The translations under genes and the position numbers were made by a program. Under the pieces are notes generated by a model. That model was not told the origin of the DNA. It searched no databases and was given only the letters and a program-made list of their open reading frames with translations. 64,000 bases of DNA from Ustilaginoidea virens. Taxonomy: Eukaryota; Ascomycota; Sordariomycetes; Hypocreales; Clavicipitaceae. The stretch lies in contig NC_057319.1 of assembly GCF_000687475.1 (NCBI RefSeq), positions 3,834,001-3,898,000 on the forward strand, in the 5' to 3' direction. Positions 1 through 13,101 of the stretch are shown here, piece after piece; the first letter of the stretch is position 1, and the number at the start of each line of letters is the position of its first letter.

Positions 1-3000
1 GTTCACAGGTGCCTGAGATACCTTGGGTTACGTAGTGTTATGAAGAAGCGTTGCAAAGCTAAATGTAGCATGCTTCTGCCAAGACGTAGAAACTGAAAGC
101 GCTGGGGTAGCTTGAACGTTCAACTTATTTTCAGAGTCCCCCAGCCCAAAGGTTCTGGCGAGTTTAGGTACCTTATGTACCTAGGTAGGTAGTTAGTTCC
201 TTCCCTTGCCTATGAATTTCGCCGCACTCCCTCAAGTTCTTGCATCGCTCAACCAAGAGAATCGCATTGCCCCCCCCGGCCGATTGTCCCTCTACTTGAT
301 TTGCCTGCGCTTTGTGTACGTTGGGAAACTGTTGAACGTGACCTTGAACGTGGACCGAGTGATGCGTCAACCCGAAATGTTCAACGTTCAGCTACGTCAG
401 CTGTTTTGACTCGATTCGCGCCAGCCTTGGAAAGCCGCACTAGCGTCTCCGCATGCCAACTAGGTAGAGCCAGGCCAGCGACTCGGCTCTCAGCTCTCAA
501 CCAACTTTTAGTCTGATCGATGTTGTCACCGCTGCTGCCTCTGCACATCCATCTGCAAGAGCTGCGGTCAAGCGGTTCTTGGCGGCCCAGGTGCAAACGA
601 AGCCAAACCCTGCCGAGCGTGTTCATTCCGGTCTTTACATGTCATGGATCCCTCGACCCACATGCCACCCACCCACTCAAAGCTCAATCGTCGCTGCCTC
701 TACCCCAGTATGCTCGACCTAACCTCTACGCGGCAAGTAAAGGTTCCGGGCCCCAGGATTGGTCGCACAGAGTCAATTGGTATTTTTCATTTCTTGGCTT
801 CCCACGGCGAGAGAGAACGTGTTCAGTTCAGTTGCTGATGTCTGGTGAGGCAAGAGACTTTGGTTGAGGCGCTAAACTGGCGTTTTCTTTGCCCATTTCG
901 CTTCTGTACGGAGTACCTCCTACTACGGACGTAAGTCCGTGGTGCGATACTCCACAGTACGAAACGCTCCGCCTTCAAATGGCTTATTTATCACAGCCAG
1001 CAGTCTTTACCTCGTCTTTCCAAGGCAATGGAGCACCGTTTTCTCTTCCAGCCAGCAAAACCACGCATTTACCATCATAACAATAATTGCTATCAACAAG
1101 CCGCACCTGCGGGACGGAATCGACCGCCGTGCCACATCTAGAAAATGGCACACCAGACCGTGCGAGACGTTCTGTCTGCGTCCTACTCCGTACAGTCCTC
1201 CGAGTATAGGCGGCAACGGCCTGCCTGGCACCATGCCAAGTCCTGTGGCCCACTAAAATCAAATACCGGCCGCGGGTTGGTGCGTGCTGTGCTCTGCTGT
1301 GACCAGACGAAAACGAAAACGCAACAGCCCAGCCTTCATCCAGTCACAACCCCCACAGACGCGCACGCGCACTCACTGGCCGATGCCAGTCACACTGTGT
1401 GGAGCCTCCCCTCATAAAGCCTGGTAGGTACTCCGTACATGCCTCCCAAGTAAATGTTTCTTTGTCGACATGTTCTCCGTACCCAAGGTGTCTTTGCAAC
1501 CCGTCGATTGTTGCAAGATGAAGCGCCGAAGCAGAGCAGCCTGACCGGTTTCCCGCCCGGAGCTTTCTCCCAGCCTCTTTACGATTTGCATCTCGTCAAA
1601 GGGATTCCTGTGGCGATGACCATCTAACAGAGTCCCGCATCGACTTTGCGCTGCGTATCCGAGGCAACTTACACGTACTCCGCACTGCGCAGCATGGATG
1701 AAAATGGCGCAGTATCTTCCCCCCTGGCCGACACTGCACAACATCACTGGTCAGGCAGGCCGCATGAGATGGTGCATACGGGCAAGCAGGGACTGGCATA
1801 CGCGGCCTCAAGCAACATGGCCCTTCTGAGCCATCACGTCCCATGGCCGCATCATGGGCGACCACATGGACCTGCATCGTGGAGCGTGCCAACAGGCCCA
1901 CCGCATGAGCCCGTAGGTGACCTCAGCAGAGAGCTGTAGACTCCCCTGCGTCATCTTCTCGACCATTGACCGAATAAGTCTAGCGAGGGCAATCCCTTTA
2001 TCAGCGGAACGGGGCACGGGGGCACAAGTATTGTATTGCCATGTTATTTGCCGGGGCTGACAACCTTCTCGCCCCTGGTCCGAAACCCCCCGCCACGAAT
2101 CTGTCTCGACTTGGTGGAAAGATGTGCGGAAGCTGCTGGGGTAAAACGATTAGATTGAGGGGAAGTGGAGAGGGAATTGGTACGGGGGTCCGTCGCTGGC
2201 ACTCGCTTCTTACGATACCTGCGGCCATCTCCATGTACGCCGGTCCCTCGCGGGATTGTCTGGAAAGGGCGAGCCTACTCGAACAACGGGTCTAACTAAA
2301 GTCGACGAAAACAGTACGCGGTCAACAAAAAGGCGGTTTATTAGTCTTTGATTACATATCAAGCAAAACCAGGAAACAGGACCGACGATGCGGGGCTTAC
2401 CCAAGCTGACATGACCCTGATGGGCTGGCCTGGGGCATCAGCATCCCACTCGGCACGAGGAAAGTGAGCAGACCAATGGGTAGCGTCAAGACCGGTGCTT
2501 GATAGCTGGGGAGAGCCACTAGGTGAGGAACTGGTCTGTTTTACTGGATAATAGCGACATCGTGACACGGCATGGGACGCACCTCCTTTGTCCTGGCCAG
2601 GATTTGTGGAGTCTCCTGCCCGTCTCGTCCGTCTGACCTTGCGGTCGGCAAGCGCACAGAAACCCCAAGCTGTCAGGTAGATGGATCAAGATTCGCTGGT
2701 GGAGGCTGACAGCGCGTGGTCAGCTAGCCAAAAGTATTGGCCGCTCTGCTGCGTCGTCGGCCCCCGATGCCTGGAAAGACGTGGTCCAACGCAACTCAAG
2801 GCAGGCTTTCCGCGTTATCGCGACTTCGTCATGGCGTGGCAGCCTTGAGCAGCGAACCGTAACCCGAAGCAAGTCTGGTTGCAGAGCCAATTCTGCGAAA
2901 AAAAAACCAGCTGATTCGACCAACTCCCGGCTGCCATGCGCATCTTTGGAGCCGTGGTCTGCCAGAATAGCGCCCGTGGAGCGAGCCACCCTCAGAGGAG

Positions 3001-4070
3001 CAGCAGAGCATCACGGCCACAGCGTGCCTGGCCATTAGGCGAGCCCTACGGATTCCCGCCCCAACGTTTCCCCCCCTCTGGAGCCTTTGCGCGAAAAGCA
3101 AACCGCGAGACGGAACAGCATCACCAGTCCCGGCAAACCCGCAAGCTGGAGATTGGGCATCAACCGCCGCCCTCCGCGAGCACTTCGCATTAACAGACAA
3201 GGCATGGCGAAGGCATCGACGTAACTGGTGCCAAATATGACCGAGGAATCCGATAGCGCGAGGCAGCTTCGGCGTCGTTTGAGTGGTGCGATGCGACGAG
3301 AAGCTGCCTGGGAGCCTTGTCGCCCGAAACTCCTCGTCGGGCCACCACGACGCTGGTGTGCTGGGATGGTTAAATGCAATGCGAGATTCCCAGCCGATGT
3401 AGGCAACGTTGCTCGATCGGGGGCTTCGGCCCTACTCTGCCAGTCGTCCACGAGCGCTCGGGTAAGGCGTGGGATGGTCATCGGGCATGTTGCAGTGGGT
3501 GGACGTGGGATGGGGTCCTGACGCACTGCAAGCACTATTCATGTGCAACCCGATCATGGCCCTCTCGGGTCAATCAATACACATCTCCCAGGCAAACGGC
3601 TCCTTGTTGATGAGTAGCGTTGTATTGTGTGTAGTGATAACTATCAGCAAAGGCGTGACCTGCATTAACAAGGTAGGTGGTTGCCTGGTGCCAATAATGG
3701 TAACGATTGCAGACGCGCAGCTATCAAGCTCTCAGGTTCTTGACGATCAAACACCGGGGCTGCTTCGCCCATGTTCGCCAAATGAAGTCTTGAGCAGCAG
3801 CCCTGGCTTCAACGCTCAAGGTCTTGTAGTTTCGGAGAAGAACCGGCGCAGCAGGGAATGTCACAGACAGCAGGCTATCATTCACAGCGGAACCCAAGTC
3901 AACAGCAACCCATCTGTAACATGATGCGCGAGAACCGTAGGCTTGTCACGCAAACCCACCCCATCACACAAAGTCACCGAGCGTGTCAAAAGCACGCTGT
4001 CTGAGCACAAGCCACCCACATCAGGCGATCCCGCAGCAATCCGTGATCAACGCCGCAACGCATAGAGTCT
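1..4070. other. Gene-poor stretch, no supported gene
   Basis: I see no reading frame here with a recognisable domain, coherent exon chain or family motif. The longest open frame (plus strand, about 3469-3924) has no recognisable family and no homologous feel. The stretch contains TACGGAGTA-type 9-mers (907-915, 1184-1192, 1429-1437) and a TAGGTACCTA-rich patch near 165-195. It may hold UTRs, non-coding RNA or decayed sequence. Confidence 0.5.
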
Positions 4071-5143
4071 TCAACCATCGACGCGTTCTTGCCTTTCCTC
4101 CGCCCACACCGGCAAGTCTACATCCACGACGATGGGCTTGTTAAACTCCTTGCCGCCCCTGTGAGGATACCTGCTCTTCATGACAGCGGCGTTGACCACA
4201 CACGTCTCGCCTGGGGCTAAAGCGGTAGTTTTCGACGTAAGATCCAGCAAGCTCACCTTATTGTTGTTGTTGTTTCCGAGCCCAGGATCCTCCCACGCAG
4301 CAGCAGACGCGCCTTCGGGACCTCCGTCCCACCTCACTCGCCGCGCGCCCCGGCCGTCATGGATGTGCCCGCAGACGGCGAGCCGCGGCCGAACCCGCCG
4401 CAGCGCTCGTCGGAGAGCCTCGCAGCCCCTCAATCCCTGCTGGCTGGTCGCGTCGCCGTACCCTCGTGGGGGCGTGTGCGTCACCACGATATCCGCGTCT
4501 GCGGGGATGCCGTCCCAGATCCTGGTGAGCCGCGCGTCGCTGGAATCTGCAGGCGCGTCGTAGCAAAAGGCCCAATGGCCGCGGCGCGGCGAGTACGGCG
4601 ATCCAAACACTTTGAAGCGGGTGTGCGGTCCCGTCGGCGAGCGCAGCTGGACGGTCGTGGACTCGTGCTCGAGGTACGTTATCGACGGCGACGACGTGAG
4701 GAGCTTGACGCAGTCCCCTGGGGACGCACGGTTCTGGTTGTGGAAGCCGGCGCCGTGCTGCGAGTAAAAGTCGGCGCCGAGCGTGATGTCGTGGTTTCCT
4801 GCGCGGCCGGACACCTCAGCAAGCGGGCGGGCGGGCGGGCGGGCGGGCGATTCTCACGGCGAAACGAACCCGCGATGACGATTTTGGCTTCAAAGTCCGC
4901 TGCTTCTAGCCACTTGACGGCTTTGGAGAGCTAAGCCATCGTCTTAGCCTTTTTCTTCCCATGCACAGCCGGGCCATAAAAGCGCGAGAGTGGCGGATTG
5001 ACCTCGGAATAGCTGCCTTGGTTCGTGAGGTCGCCCGCATGGATGAGGACGTCGCCCTTGGGCAGCTTGACGGTGGCATTGTGCGTGTCTGCGAGGCAGA
5101 CGATTCTGGTCCGTCGGAACGTCGGCGCTCGCCCCCCTTGCAT
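4071..5143 (-). CDS. Metallophosphoesterase (MPPED/UPF0046-like), 3 exons
   Basis: Calcineurin-like metallophosphoesterase of the MPPED1/2 (239AB) type, expected to be a dinuclear-metal phosphodiesterase or phosphatase; substrate unknown. Exons: 5143-5003, 4930-4870, 4798-4071 (309 aa). Introns of 72 and 71 bp are GT-AG; the first has a CTAAG branch, the second carries a short GGGC tandem run. The splices restore the family motifs in order: LADTHN (about residue 18), HAGDLT (about 36), IVIAGNHD across the second junction (about 65), VVTHTPP, and VCGHIHDGRG, which are the expected metal-binding and catalytic residues. The ATG at 5143 is the first in frame; an in-frame stop lies upstream. A GNNNNNK run occurs in the C-terminal third. 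The assignment to the fold is secure; the biological role is not. Confidence 0.88.
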
Positions 5144-8100
5144 CAAAGCGAGGTCCGGCCCGTTCGGTAGCCACTGCTGTACTGTCTATCGGTGTCGCTG
5201 GTGGGCTGCTCACGCACCGGTGTGGTGGGTGACATGGAAGAAGCGTGACGACGGTGCTGATGAAAGAGTTTGAAGGCGGAAAAAATCATCGCGTGACGGG
5301 ACAGTTGCGCTCGACAAGAAAGCATGCACTCACTGCACGCACGGCAACGATTTGTCCAGGTTGAATTCAGGTCTCATTAGGGTCTGGTCATTGTCGCAGC
5401 ATCTCACCGCCTTGTCTTCTATATTTTAGCGCACTTGGCGCTACGATTTCGCCCTATCCCAAGCCCCGTCCAGCGTCGACCTTACCAGACCCCAGCCTGG
5501 AGGGCCGCACTGCACTGCACTGCACATTCCAGACACGTGCCTTTCTGGCCACCCGCCTGGTCCGCGTCGCAACCGTATTCCACGACATTGACGACATGGC
5601 CCCTTGTCAATAGTCGACTGCACCCGAAGTCGCTGGAGACGATGCGCTGATACCTAACCCACCGAGAAATGCTCATTTCACCAGTCCCCTAGCACCACGT
5701 GGCGGGCGGAAGCCATCCCATCCCGTTGGAGCTATGGCCCTCGATCGATCTCTCGGTCCTTACGTTTCCCTGCTCGATGCGCATTGCCTGCCGGCAAAAG
5801 TACCGGAACCCATATTCCTAGGCGGAAGACGTCGTCCGTATCTGTCCCTTCCGAATCCCGTTGCGCATCCAACCGAACAGCCCGGATCAATCACTCCTGT
5901 GCGGACCATGGGCTCCCCTACAACCTGGAAACGGTGGCCCAGTTGGGTGTGGCATCGGCCTAGACAGGGCCACAGTCCTCTCAGGAGGCAGCTTGAGAAT
6001 CAAATCTACCATTCTGTCTTGAAGATGTGCTTGTCCTATGTTCTCCCAGTCAGGTTTTCGGTCTTTTAGATATACAAGGCCGACCGACGGGTTACGATGC
6101 TCACAGAACCGGCTTGGCCGAAGCCAGGATGTGAGGTGTCATCTTTATCTCGACCGCCTCTCACCATGCGATCGTTCTCTCCCATGGCTGCGTCCTTGAC
6201 GACTAGCCCTGAACCAGTTACGACATCGACAATGCCAGTGTCAACCATGCGTCACGCAGCCCCAAGTTCTACAAAGGGGGAAAAGGCTGCTGTTGGAGCT
6301 CTATGAGCTCTTTGATCTGATGACGGATGCCAGGTTAACGATGATATGACCTTGCAAGACTGATTTATTTTTCTCCAAGTATTCGCCTCAGGCAGGCCTT
6401 CTAGTTGCCATCTGGTGGCTTGCTCGGTACTTTCTTGTCGATTTGTCAGCCATCCACTGACTCCGACTTTATGCAGAAAGACAAATAGAGAAGAGGGCAT
6501 CTGCTTCGTTGCCTCGGCCATGTTCAAATGCCATCTGCATGGAGCGGGCCGAAGCAGTCATTTTTTAGACTACGAAAAGGCAAGATCACATCTGTAGTCT
6601 GCACACGAGACCAGACAAGCTAGCACATGGTGAAAATTTGCTTCGGGGTACGGAGTACATTAGTTCCCAAGCTTCAAGAACCCGCCTTCTCAGCCTTGAC
6701 TAGGCGGTCATTTGGACATTGTGAATGGTGCAGGATGAGGAGCTCGAACTGTGGCCCTGTCTGGAAGGCAATCAAGTGGCAATCAAAACTATACTCGGCA
6801 CAGATCACATTCGAAATAAAGAAATCCACGGAATAGGGTGAAGACGAAAGTTGCTTGAGTAGCAGGTACCTAGTAAAAAGGCACACTTGTCCTCGAAAAA
6901 AACAATAAAATAAAATAAAATAAAATAAAGAAGCCAAAGGAGCAGCTGGGAATCACCAAATCCTCAACTTAGTGTAGCGGAAACTCCGATCCTTGACCAC
7001 GAGAAGGCCAGACCAAGTCAGCATGCAATGCAACGTGCGTGGCGCCACCACCAATGATCAAGCGGCACGCACACTGGTTAGAGCAGGCTCCGTTGCCTGC
7101 TGCACTGCGCTGCATAGGGTTAGGTGCTCGATGCAGGCTTGTCCGCCAGTGGCCATGGTCGGCGCGGGCGCGAGAGATTGCATCATCTACGCAGTCTGCA
7201 GTCTGTACGGACTAAGAGGATCAAAGGAGAAAGCGGAAGGATTGGGCGTCTAACAAGTTATTGAAGGATGCGATTGCCATAGGTCGCGCCGTGGTGTTGA
7301 GCTGTGAATTGGTGCATTTGTGAGATGTTTCTCAAGGGTGGATCAGGCCAGAGGCTGTAATGGTGTGCCGCTACTCCGTACATGGTACATTTTCCAACAA
7401 GGTTAGGTTTCTGTGGCCTTTTTGTGCCACCTCGTAGAAATCAAGAATTAACCTCTGCATAGCGACGCCAAGCCAAGTTGGACAGAAAGAGTTTGGACGT
7501 GATGTTGCCTTGGTCGTCTCGTGCCGTGCTGTGCTGTGTGCGGCAAAGGGATTCTGAGAGGTAGTGGGGTTGCTCTGCTCTGGCCGTTTCTGGCTTAGCT
7601 CCCGCTTTAGCCCCCGCCGAGCCTCGGATCAATTGCTTAGGTACTCCGTACATGTATGCATCATTTGTTCTTTCGGGACCTTTTGAACGACGCCGTGAGC
7701 AACGCGGCACTTGGGCTTGATTGGCCGGCCATACTCCGTACAGACGCAGAGTGGTATCGACTCTCGAAACTGGGAAACCAGCACCACATGCGCAGGGGGG
7801 CTTTGGCCAAGGAAGTCGGCCTGGCATTGCCCACCCGAGAGCTACAGTATGTAACCCAGGGTGAGCTGGCCGGACCCATCACCTGCGCAGGGGCTGGCTC
7901 ATCGCGATCGGACAAGACATGCCATGCCGGCTCACACAGGTCCCCACGACCGCGTTCCAAGCTGAGGCCTGTTGATGAAGACAAGAAGGCAACATGCAAG
8001 AAACGGAAACTCCGCCATCCTGCCTTTTCTCGCGAAACGCACCACATGCCTTTAACGGACAGATGTCGCAAAACCCACCAATGGGCCCGCCAATGGGCCG

Positions 8101-8736
8101 GCTCAACGGCAGGCACATGTGCGCTACATTATCTTTGAAGTCGAACCACGCAGCGAAGCTTTGACACGAGTTTTTTCAATTTCTTCCAAGCGCCTTTGGG
8201 CTTTTGCGAGGCTCGGTGGCCCCGGATTAGACTCGTCTGGAGGACGATGTGCCAGGAAACGAACAGGGAAACACGTCCTCCGACTTCAAACGCCAATGCT
8301 AAGCAGTATTTTGCGTCTACAGAGGGATGGAGCGACAAATCTTCCACACTGCCAAGCCTTGGGAAGCCCAGGAGAGGCTCACAGACGTCAACAAGGACAC
8401 TCTCGGATTTTATGACGAGGGGCAGGCGCCGCGTCCAAAACCATGAGCGTGGGGAGCACCGGGCCGGAGGTTCCGCCTTCCGGCAGCACCTCATAGACCA
8501 CGATATTCTTCCGCAAGGCTGTCCATCTCCGGATGGTCGGTCAGTTTTCGCCTGGACCGGCGAACCTAGATGATATCCGCAGCGCACTGGACCAAACTAG
8601 GGCATCTCTACCACCCTCTAGGTTTTCAGAGCAAGACTTTTCGAATCTTGGAGCGCTTGGATGCTCAGGCAGGCACAAAACAAGAGGGTTCTCACAGATA
8701 TCGTCGACATAATTCAAGGACATGCCGCACATGAAT

Positions 8737-8773
8737 GTGTTGCTGGCGGTGTTGCTGGCGGTGTTGCTGGCGG
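8737..8773. repeat. 12-bp tandem repeat, 3 copies
   Basis: Unit GTGTTGCTGGCG is repeated three times without change in non-coding DNA. Confidence 0.9.
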
Positions 8774-9324
8774 GATACCATTCAAGCACCCGCAGCATTC
8801 GACTGACGGAACGCTGGCACCCGGAAATCCTGACCTTTCATGGCTCGCGTCCCGAAATGCTTCACCAGGCCATACATCGAGAGCTTGGCCATTGAAGTCG
8901 ATGAAACTATTTCGTGGGAAAGGTCGCCCGGCTTCGGCCGTCTGTCGAAGGGGGATGATCTTCCCTCTCTCCACAGGCAGTGCAATACATATACGGCGAA
9001 TGTATTCTCTGGCTTGCAGCTCCCCGTTTTACTCCTTAAAATGACTTTGTCTGGTGGAGAAAGCGATTTCACTAGTGCACCACGCCACGTCTGATGCCGG
9101 CTTGGGATCTATCCGCAACCATGGTCATTGAATGAGCTTGATGAACTGGCGATGTATTGCCGGCTACTTTACGACGGCCGTGGGAATAGAAATACGGGGT
9201 GCGGAGTGTAAAGAAAGGGGGAAAAAAAAAAGAAAAGGAAAAACAGGAGTTGACCGGAGGGAGGCTGCTGTGTAACAATTCACGGCGTCGTCAAGCAGCG
9301 GCAATCACGTCGCCAAAGCGTTAT

Positions 9325-9425
9325 GAGCGACAAATCAGCGACAAATCAGCGACAAATCAGCGACAAATCAGCGACAAATCAGCGACAAATCAGCGACATT
9401 AGCGACATCAGCGACATCAGCGACA
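9325..9425. repeat. 11-bp minisatellite (AGCGACAAATC)
   Basis: Six or seven head-to-tail copies of an 11-bp unit AGCGACAAATC are followed by shorter derived units (AGCGACAT, AGCGACATC). The perfect core and degenerate right edge suggest recent slippage or unequal exchange. It lies in non-coding DNA. Confidence 0.92.
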
Positions 9426-10604
9426 ATTCCGCTGCGACACGCCCCCTGTTGACCGGCAAAGTTGCGCCAATTTTGCTTTCCCAAACGGCACGCACAGTCT
9501 AAGCAACCTCATGCAATCAATAGAGGTCTGGCACGGTACCTGCCTCAGGTAGGTACGCTACGCTACCTGTAGGTACATGTACCTACCAGACCTAACCTTG
9601 CAAGGCTCGTTGTGCGTACCAAGCCCTAGGGATTGACCCAATCTATATCCCGCACCTAGCTCCCAGCCCCTATTCCTGCTGACTAGCACGTTTTCGGAGA
9701 AACACCTAGCACGGACTACTTCGAGGAAGAACCAGTTTTTCGATGTCGAAATTAATAAGAGGACACCTAGCTCCCTGTCTGAAAGCAACAAGTGTGCGGA
9801 GGGGCTATATAGAATGCAGGTAAACGCAGAAGAGAGACTAAGCCGAAAGCGGGACATTGTCATGGGTTTCGACGCGCAAGCTTTCTCGTGCATCGGTTCT
9901 GCGCCTAAAAAATCGCGCTGCGGCGGCAGTACACCATCAGGCTGCTTGCTGCCTTCAGACGATGCCAGGTGCTAATGAGATTCGTATCAATTTGTTTGGA
10001 ACTGTTTCAAGCACTAGGCAGGACGTAGTTATGGGAGGCATCAGCAGAGTCTGTGCCAGCCAATTGGAGTGGCAGGTGGGTACTCGCCTGCATGATCTAT
10101 TGACGGACAGCTACTGTAGCAGCTCAGGCACGAGTGGGGAGTGGGGAGTGGGGTAGGGTCTGCTGGTACGGAGTACTTGCTTATCCTTTCGGGTAATTAG
10201 GAGGCACGCACTTGCTGTCTTTAGCGGCGGAGCATGGACAGGCCCACTGGGCAACCAAGGTGCGAAGAAAGCAAAGATCGATGACGATCAGTCTTCCAAT
10301 ATTGTTTCCAAACTCCGTAGAATGTTCTTTTCAAGCAAACTGGCGGCGTGACGGACCTGATTGAGGCGCCAATGCCGGCTGACACGCTGCGTAGTCCGTA
10401 CAACGGCAAGATTAGCCGGTTTTGCTCGCTGAGCTGTGGCTGGTTGGCTGGAGTCTGGTTGCGGTCTGGTTGGTTCCAGGCGCTGGTGCCAGAGCGTCTA
10501 ATCCGTACGGAGTACTCCGTAGTCTAGTTCCCTTGGTTGGCCCAGGGAGTCTGGTACATGCTCCGCTCCGTGCCCTGCCTGGATGATTGCATTAGTCAAT
10601 GTTC

Positions 10605-10650
10605 GCCAGCGTCCCCAGCGTCCCCAGCGTCCCCAGCGTCCCCAGCGTTC
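10605..10650. repeat. 9-bp minisatellite (CCCCAGCGT)
   Basis: About five tandem copies of CCCCAGCGT with a degenerate last copy, about 700 bp upstream of the TeaR-like gene start. Confidence 0.9.
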
Positions 10651-10898
10651 CCCGGGGTACATGCCAAAACTCTGTGCAGTCTGGTGCAACCTGGAAACGA
10701 CCCCGACGCCGGTCGGTTTCGTCCTTCATAACCACCTCATTTCCCTCCGACACTGGCCCTCTTTCCCGACACCTTTTTCTTGCCCGCCGCGCCGTCGCAC
10801 GACCTACTTCTGGCTGTCCATGCCGCCGCTTGCCGGATATCCCGAGCCTCGGTCGCGGACTGCATTTTTCAAGAGTGGCTGGGGAGGGGAAAGGATCC

Positions 10899-10958
10899 TG
10901 CCAGGTTCTGCCAGGTTTCGCCAGATTTCGCCAGGTTTCGCCAGATTCTGCCAGGTTT
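10899..10958. repeat. 10-bp degenerate tandem repeat (YGCCAGRTTY)
   Basis: Six adjacent 10-bp units vary at three positions (T/C, G/A, T/C). They lie about 380 bp upstream of the next start codon, so they may fall in its promoter; no factor site is recognised. Confidence 0.85.
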
Positions 10959-11335
10959 TTCCCCCCTCGCCGCTCGACAAACCTCTACTTGATCTAGTAC
11001 GGAGTGCCCAAGCACGCAGCACCGCAGCACCAGGTTGCCAGCCCACCAGTCAGCCGCCTTGCAACGCCTCCCAACGACTTCACAGAAGCCAACAGCTGAG
11101 CTCGACGCCACCAACCAAACGGTTCCAGCCTCAACGATCCTGCGTTCGATGCGACCCAACCTCTGCACCGCGACGGCTTTTCCATCTTTCTTCAGTTGCT
11201 TACATGCTCAGCGTATCTGATCCCGTTTGTTTAGAAGCCTGGGAATTCTTCATCGCGAGCGCTCTGCGCGCCGACCGCTCTTGTCACACTGCGGGAAAGG
11301 GGTAGTCGGCGTTTCCAGCCACTCCGCGTCTATCC

Positions 11336-13101
11336 ATGACCGCCGTTTCTGCCGCTCCTCCGCGCAATTTGGCATCGAAGATGCCCAGCAGCGGCCATGT
11401 GGACGACGAGAGGGACTCTGGACCCCGATCCGAGGTATGCCAATCGCCAGAAAAAAAAAAGACAAAAAAAAAAAAACCAATCGAGACTCTTTTGTCTTGC
11501 CGACACTGGTTATTCGGCCACCGTTGTTCATTGATGACATCACCGCAATGGCAGAGCTAACATTAATGAACCAACTTTAGAACACAACGCAGGGCAACAA
11601 CGGTGCGCCACGATTCGACGAAGCCATCAGACGTCCGAGTGATCCAGAAAGCGTCAACACATCATCATCCTCGTACAGCCAAGACACCAGTCACTATGAA
11701 ATGGCAGTTCGCAAAAGAGACTCAGCCGACATTCTCAGCAACTCAAAATGCGGAAAGCCAGGAGAGGAACACGCCTCACGGTCCTCGATGGTTCCTGTCG
11801 AGTCTCGGCTGGGCGACAGCGATGCCTCGGATTCGGCTATTCACCCCAGAAGCCAAACCGTGGACGAGTGCCAAGGGCATATTCAACCAAAACCGGATCT
11901 GCAATACAGCGTAGAGGATTCAAAGTGGATCCACCGAGACAAGTTGGCGAAAATCGAGAGCGAGGAACTCGAAGCAGCTGGGTTCATTCTACCAAAACTG
12001 CGAACGTCGAGCAAACAGAGGCGAACTCGAGGAGGACAGCAGTCGATTGATTATGACCAATGTCCATCTCGATGTCACTCCGCGGTCGGTGAGCGACGCG
12101 ACGAGGCATCGCCTACTCCCTGCTGGGATCTACGGACGGCGGAGGAAATCGCCAAAGAGGAAGCCAGCGCGTACTTTGCCGCTCAAGACACTAGAGGGTC
12201 CACCCGAATTCCAGTAGCAAAGACCAGCCCTTCGCCGATCCCACTAGACTATCTCGAACGATCTTCTCCTTCCGTGCGCCGCCTTGACCCACCAGAGGGC
12301 GACACCATTGCCCATACCAGGTCCAGGCCGCAAAGTGCCAGCACTTCCGCCAAAGATGTTGAAGCCGGGGACAGCGGCACCCACCTCGCCAACGGAAAAC
12401 GCCCCGCCGCCACCGATACCTCCCCTCGAAAGAACACGCCGCGAAAAGTCTCGGCAGGGTCCAGAAGCAGCGTGGTTATGGGCCGACCCAAAGCTAGGTT
12501 TGGACCTAGTAGAGAAGCGACCGTGTCTCGTCCCGTCACACGCCATGGAGAACCCGTGGCTGCGGGCTACCGACCAGAAGGGGATCCGCCCTGGATAATA
12601 GACTCATACAAGCCGGATCCACGGCTGCCTCCGGATCAGCAACTCTTGCCTACTGTGGCGAAACGTTTGCGACAGGAACAATGGGAGAAGGAGGGTAAAT
12701 TCGGTGACGCATATGACCGAGAATTTCGCCCTCTCAATAATCACGAGTTTTTGCAACCGCAAGATCGCGAGCCAGGACCGAGGGAAGAGAAGCAGGAAGA
12801 GGGAAAGGGGGGAGATGAAGAAGAAGAAGAACAAGCACGACAAGTACAAGATGGCGGAGAAGAAGAGGCACGGAAATCGGGGGAATGGCCTCTGAAATCA
12901 GACATGGTCAAGAGCCCCAAGCCAAGCTCGTACTCGACGATGCCCAAGATCTCGGACAAGCCAGCAATCAGCCCCAAAACGAGCTCAAAGACGGCCCCCT
13001 CGGCGCCAATCAGCTCTTCACAAGACACGCAGCCAGCGGCAGCGGCACCAGCAGAAGTGACGAAAAACAAGGCTGGCTGTGGATGCTGCGCAGTCATGTA
13101 A
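11336..13101 (+). CDS. TeaR-like CaaX-box cell-end marker protein
   Basis: Two exons, 11336-11434 and 11581-13101 (539 aa); the 146-bp intron is GT-AG with a CTAAC branch site and keeps phase 0, and joining restores one continuous frame from the ATG. The protein is largely disordered, with many Ser/Pro/Lys/Glu residues, a short conserved block around residues 365-415 (GDPPWIIDSYKPDPRLPPDQ), an acidic Glu run, and a C-terminal Cys-Cys-Ala-Val-Met, a prenylation (CaaX) signal. This layout matches the protein annotated in filamentous ascomycetes as the TeaA receptor TeaR, a prenylated plasma-membrane protein that anchors microtubule plus-end cargo at hyphal tips. The tip-marker role is inferred from family resemblance only. 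A GC-rich long minus-strand open frame overlapping the gene is a shadow. Confidence 0.68.

Larger units (their letters stand above)
5144..11335. other. Six-kilobase gene desert with simple repeats
   Basis: No convincing coding sequence. Small open frames on both strands show no motif or splice-compatible neighbour. The stretch contains the minisatellites described separately (8737, 9325, 10605, 10899), a TAAAA run near 6905-6928, TAGGTACC-type sequence at about 9541-9590 and six further exact TACGGAGTA/TACTCCGTA sites. The right end (about 10.7-11.3 kb) is presumably the promoter and 5' leader of the next gene. Confidence 0.5.

Noticed and set aside
10583..11305. 240-codon plus-strand open frame upstream of the TeaR-like gene
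   Set aside because: It includes the minisatellites and has no conserved block; probable leader/promoter.
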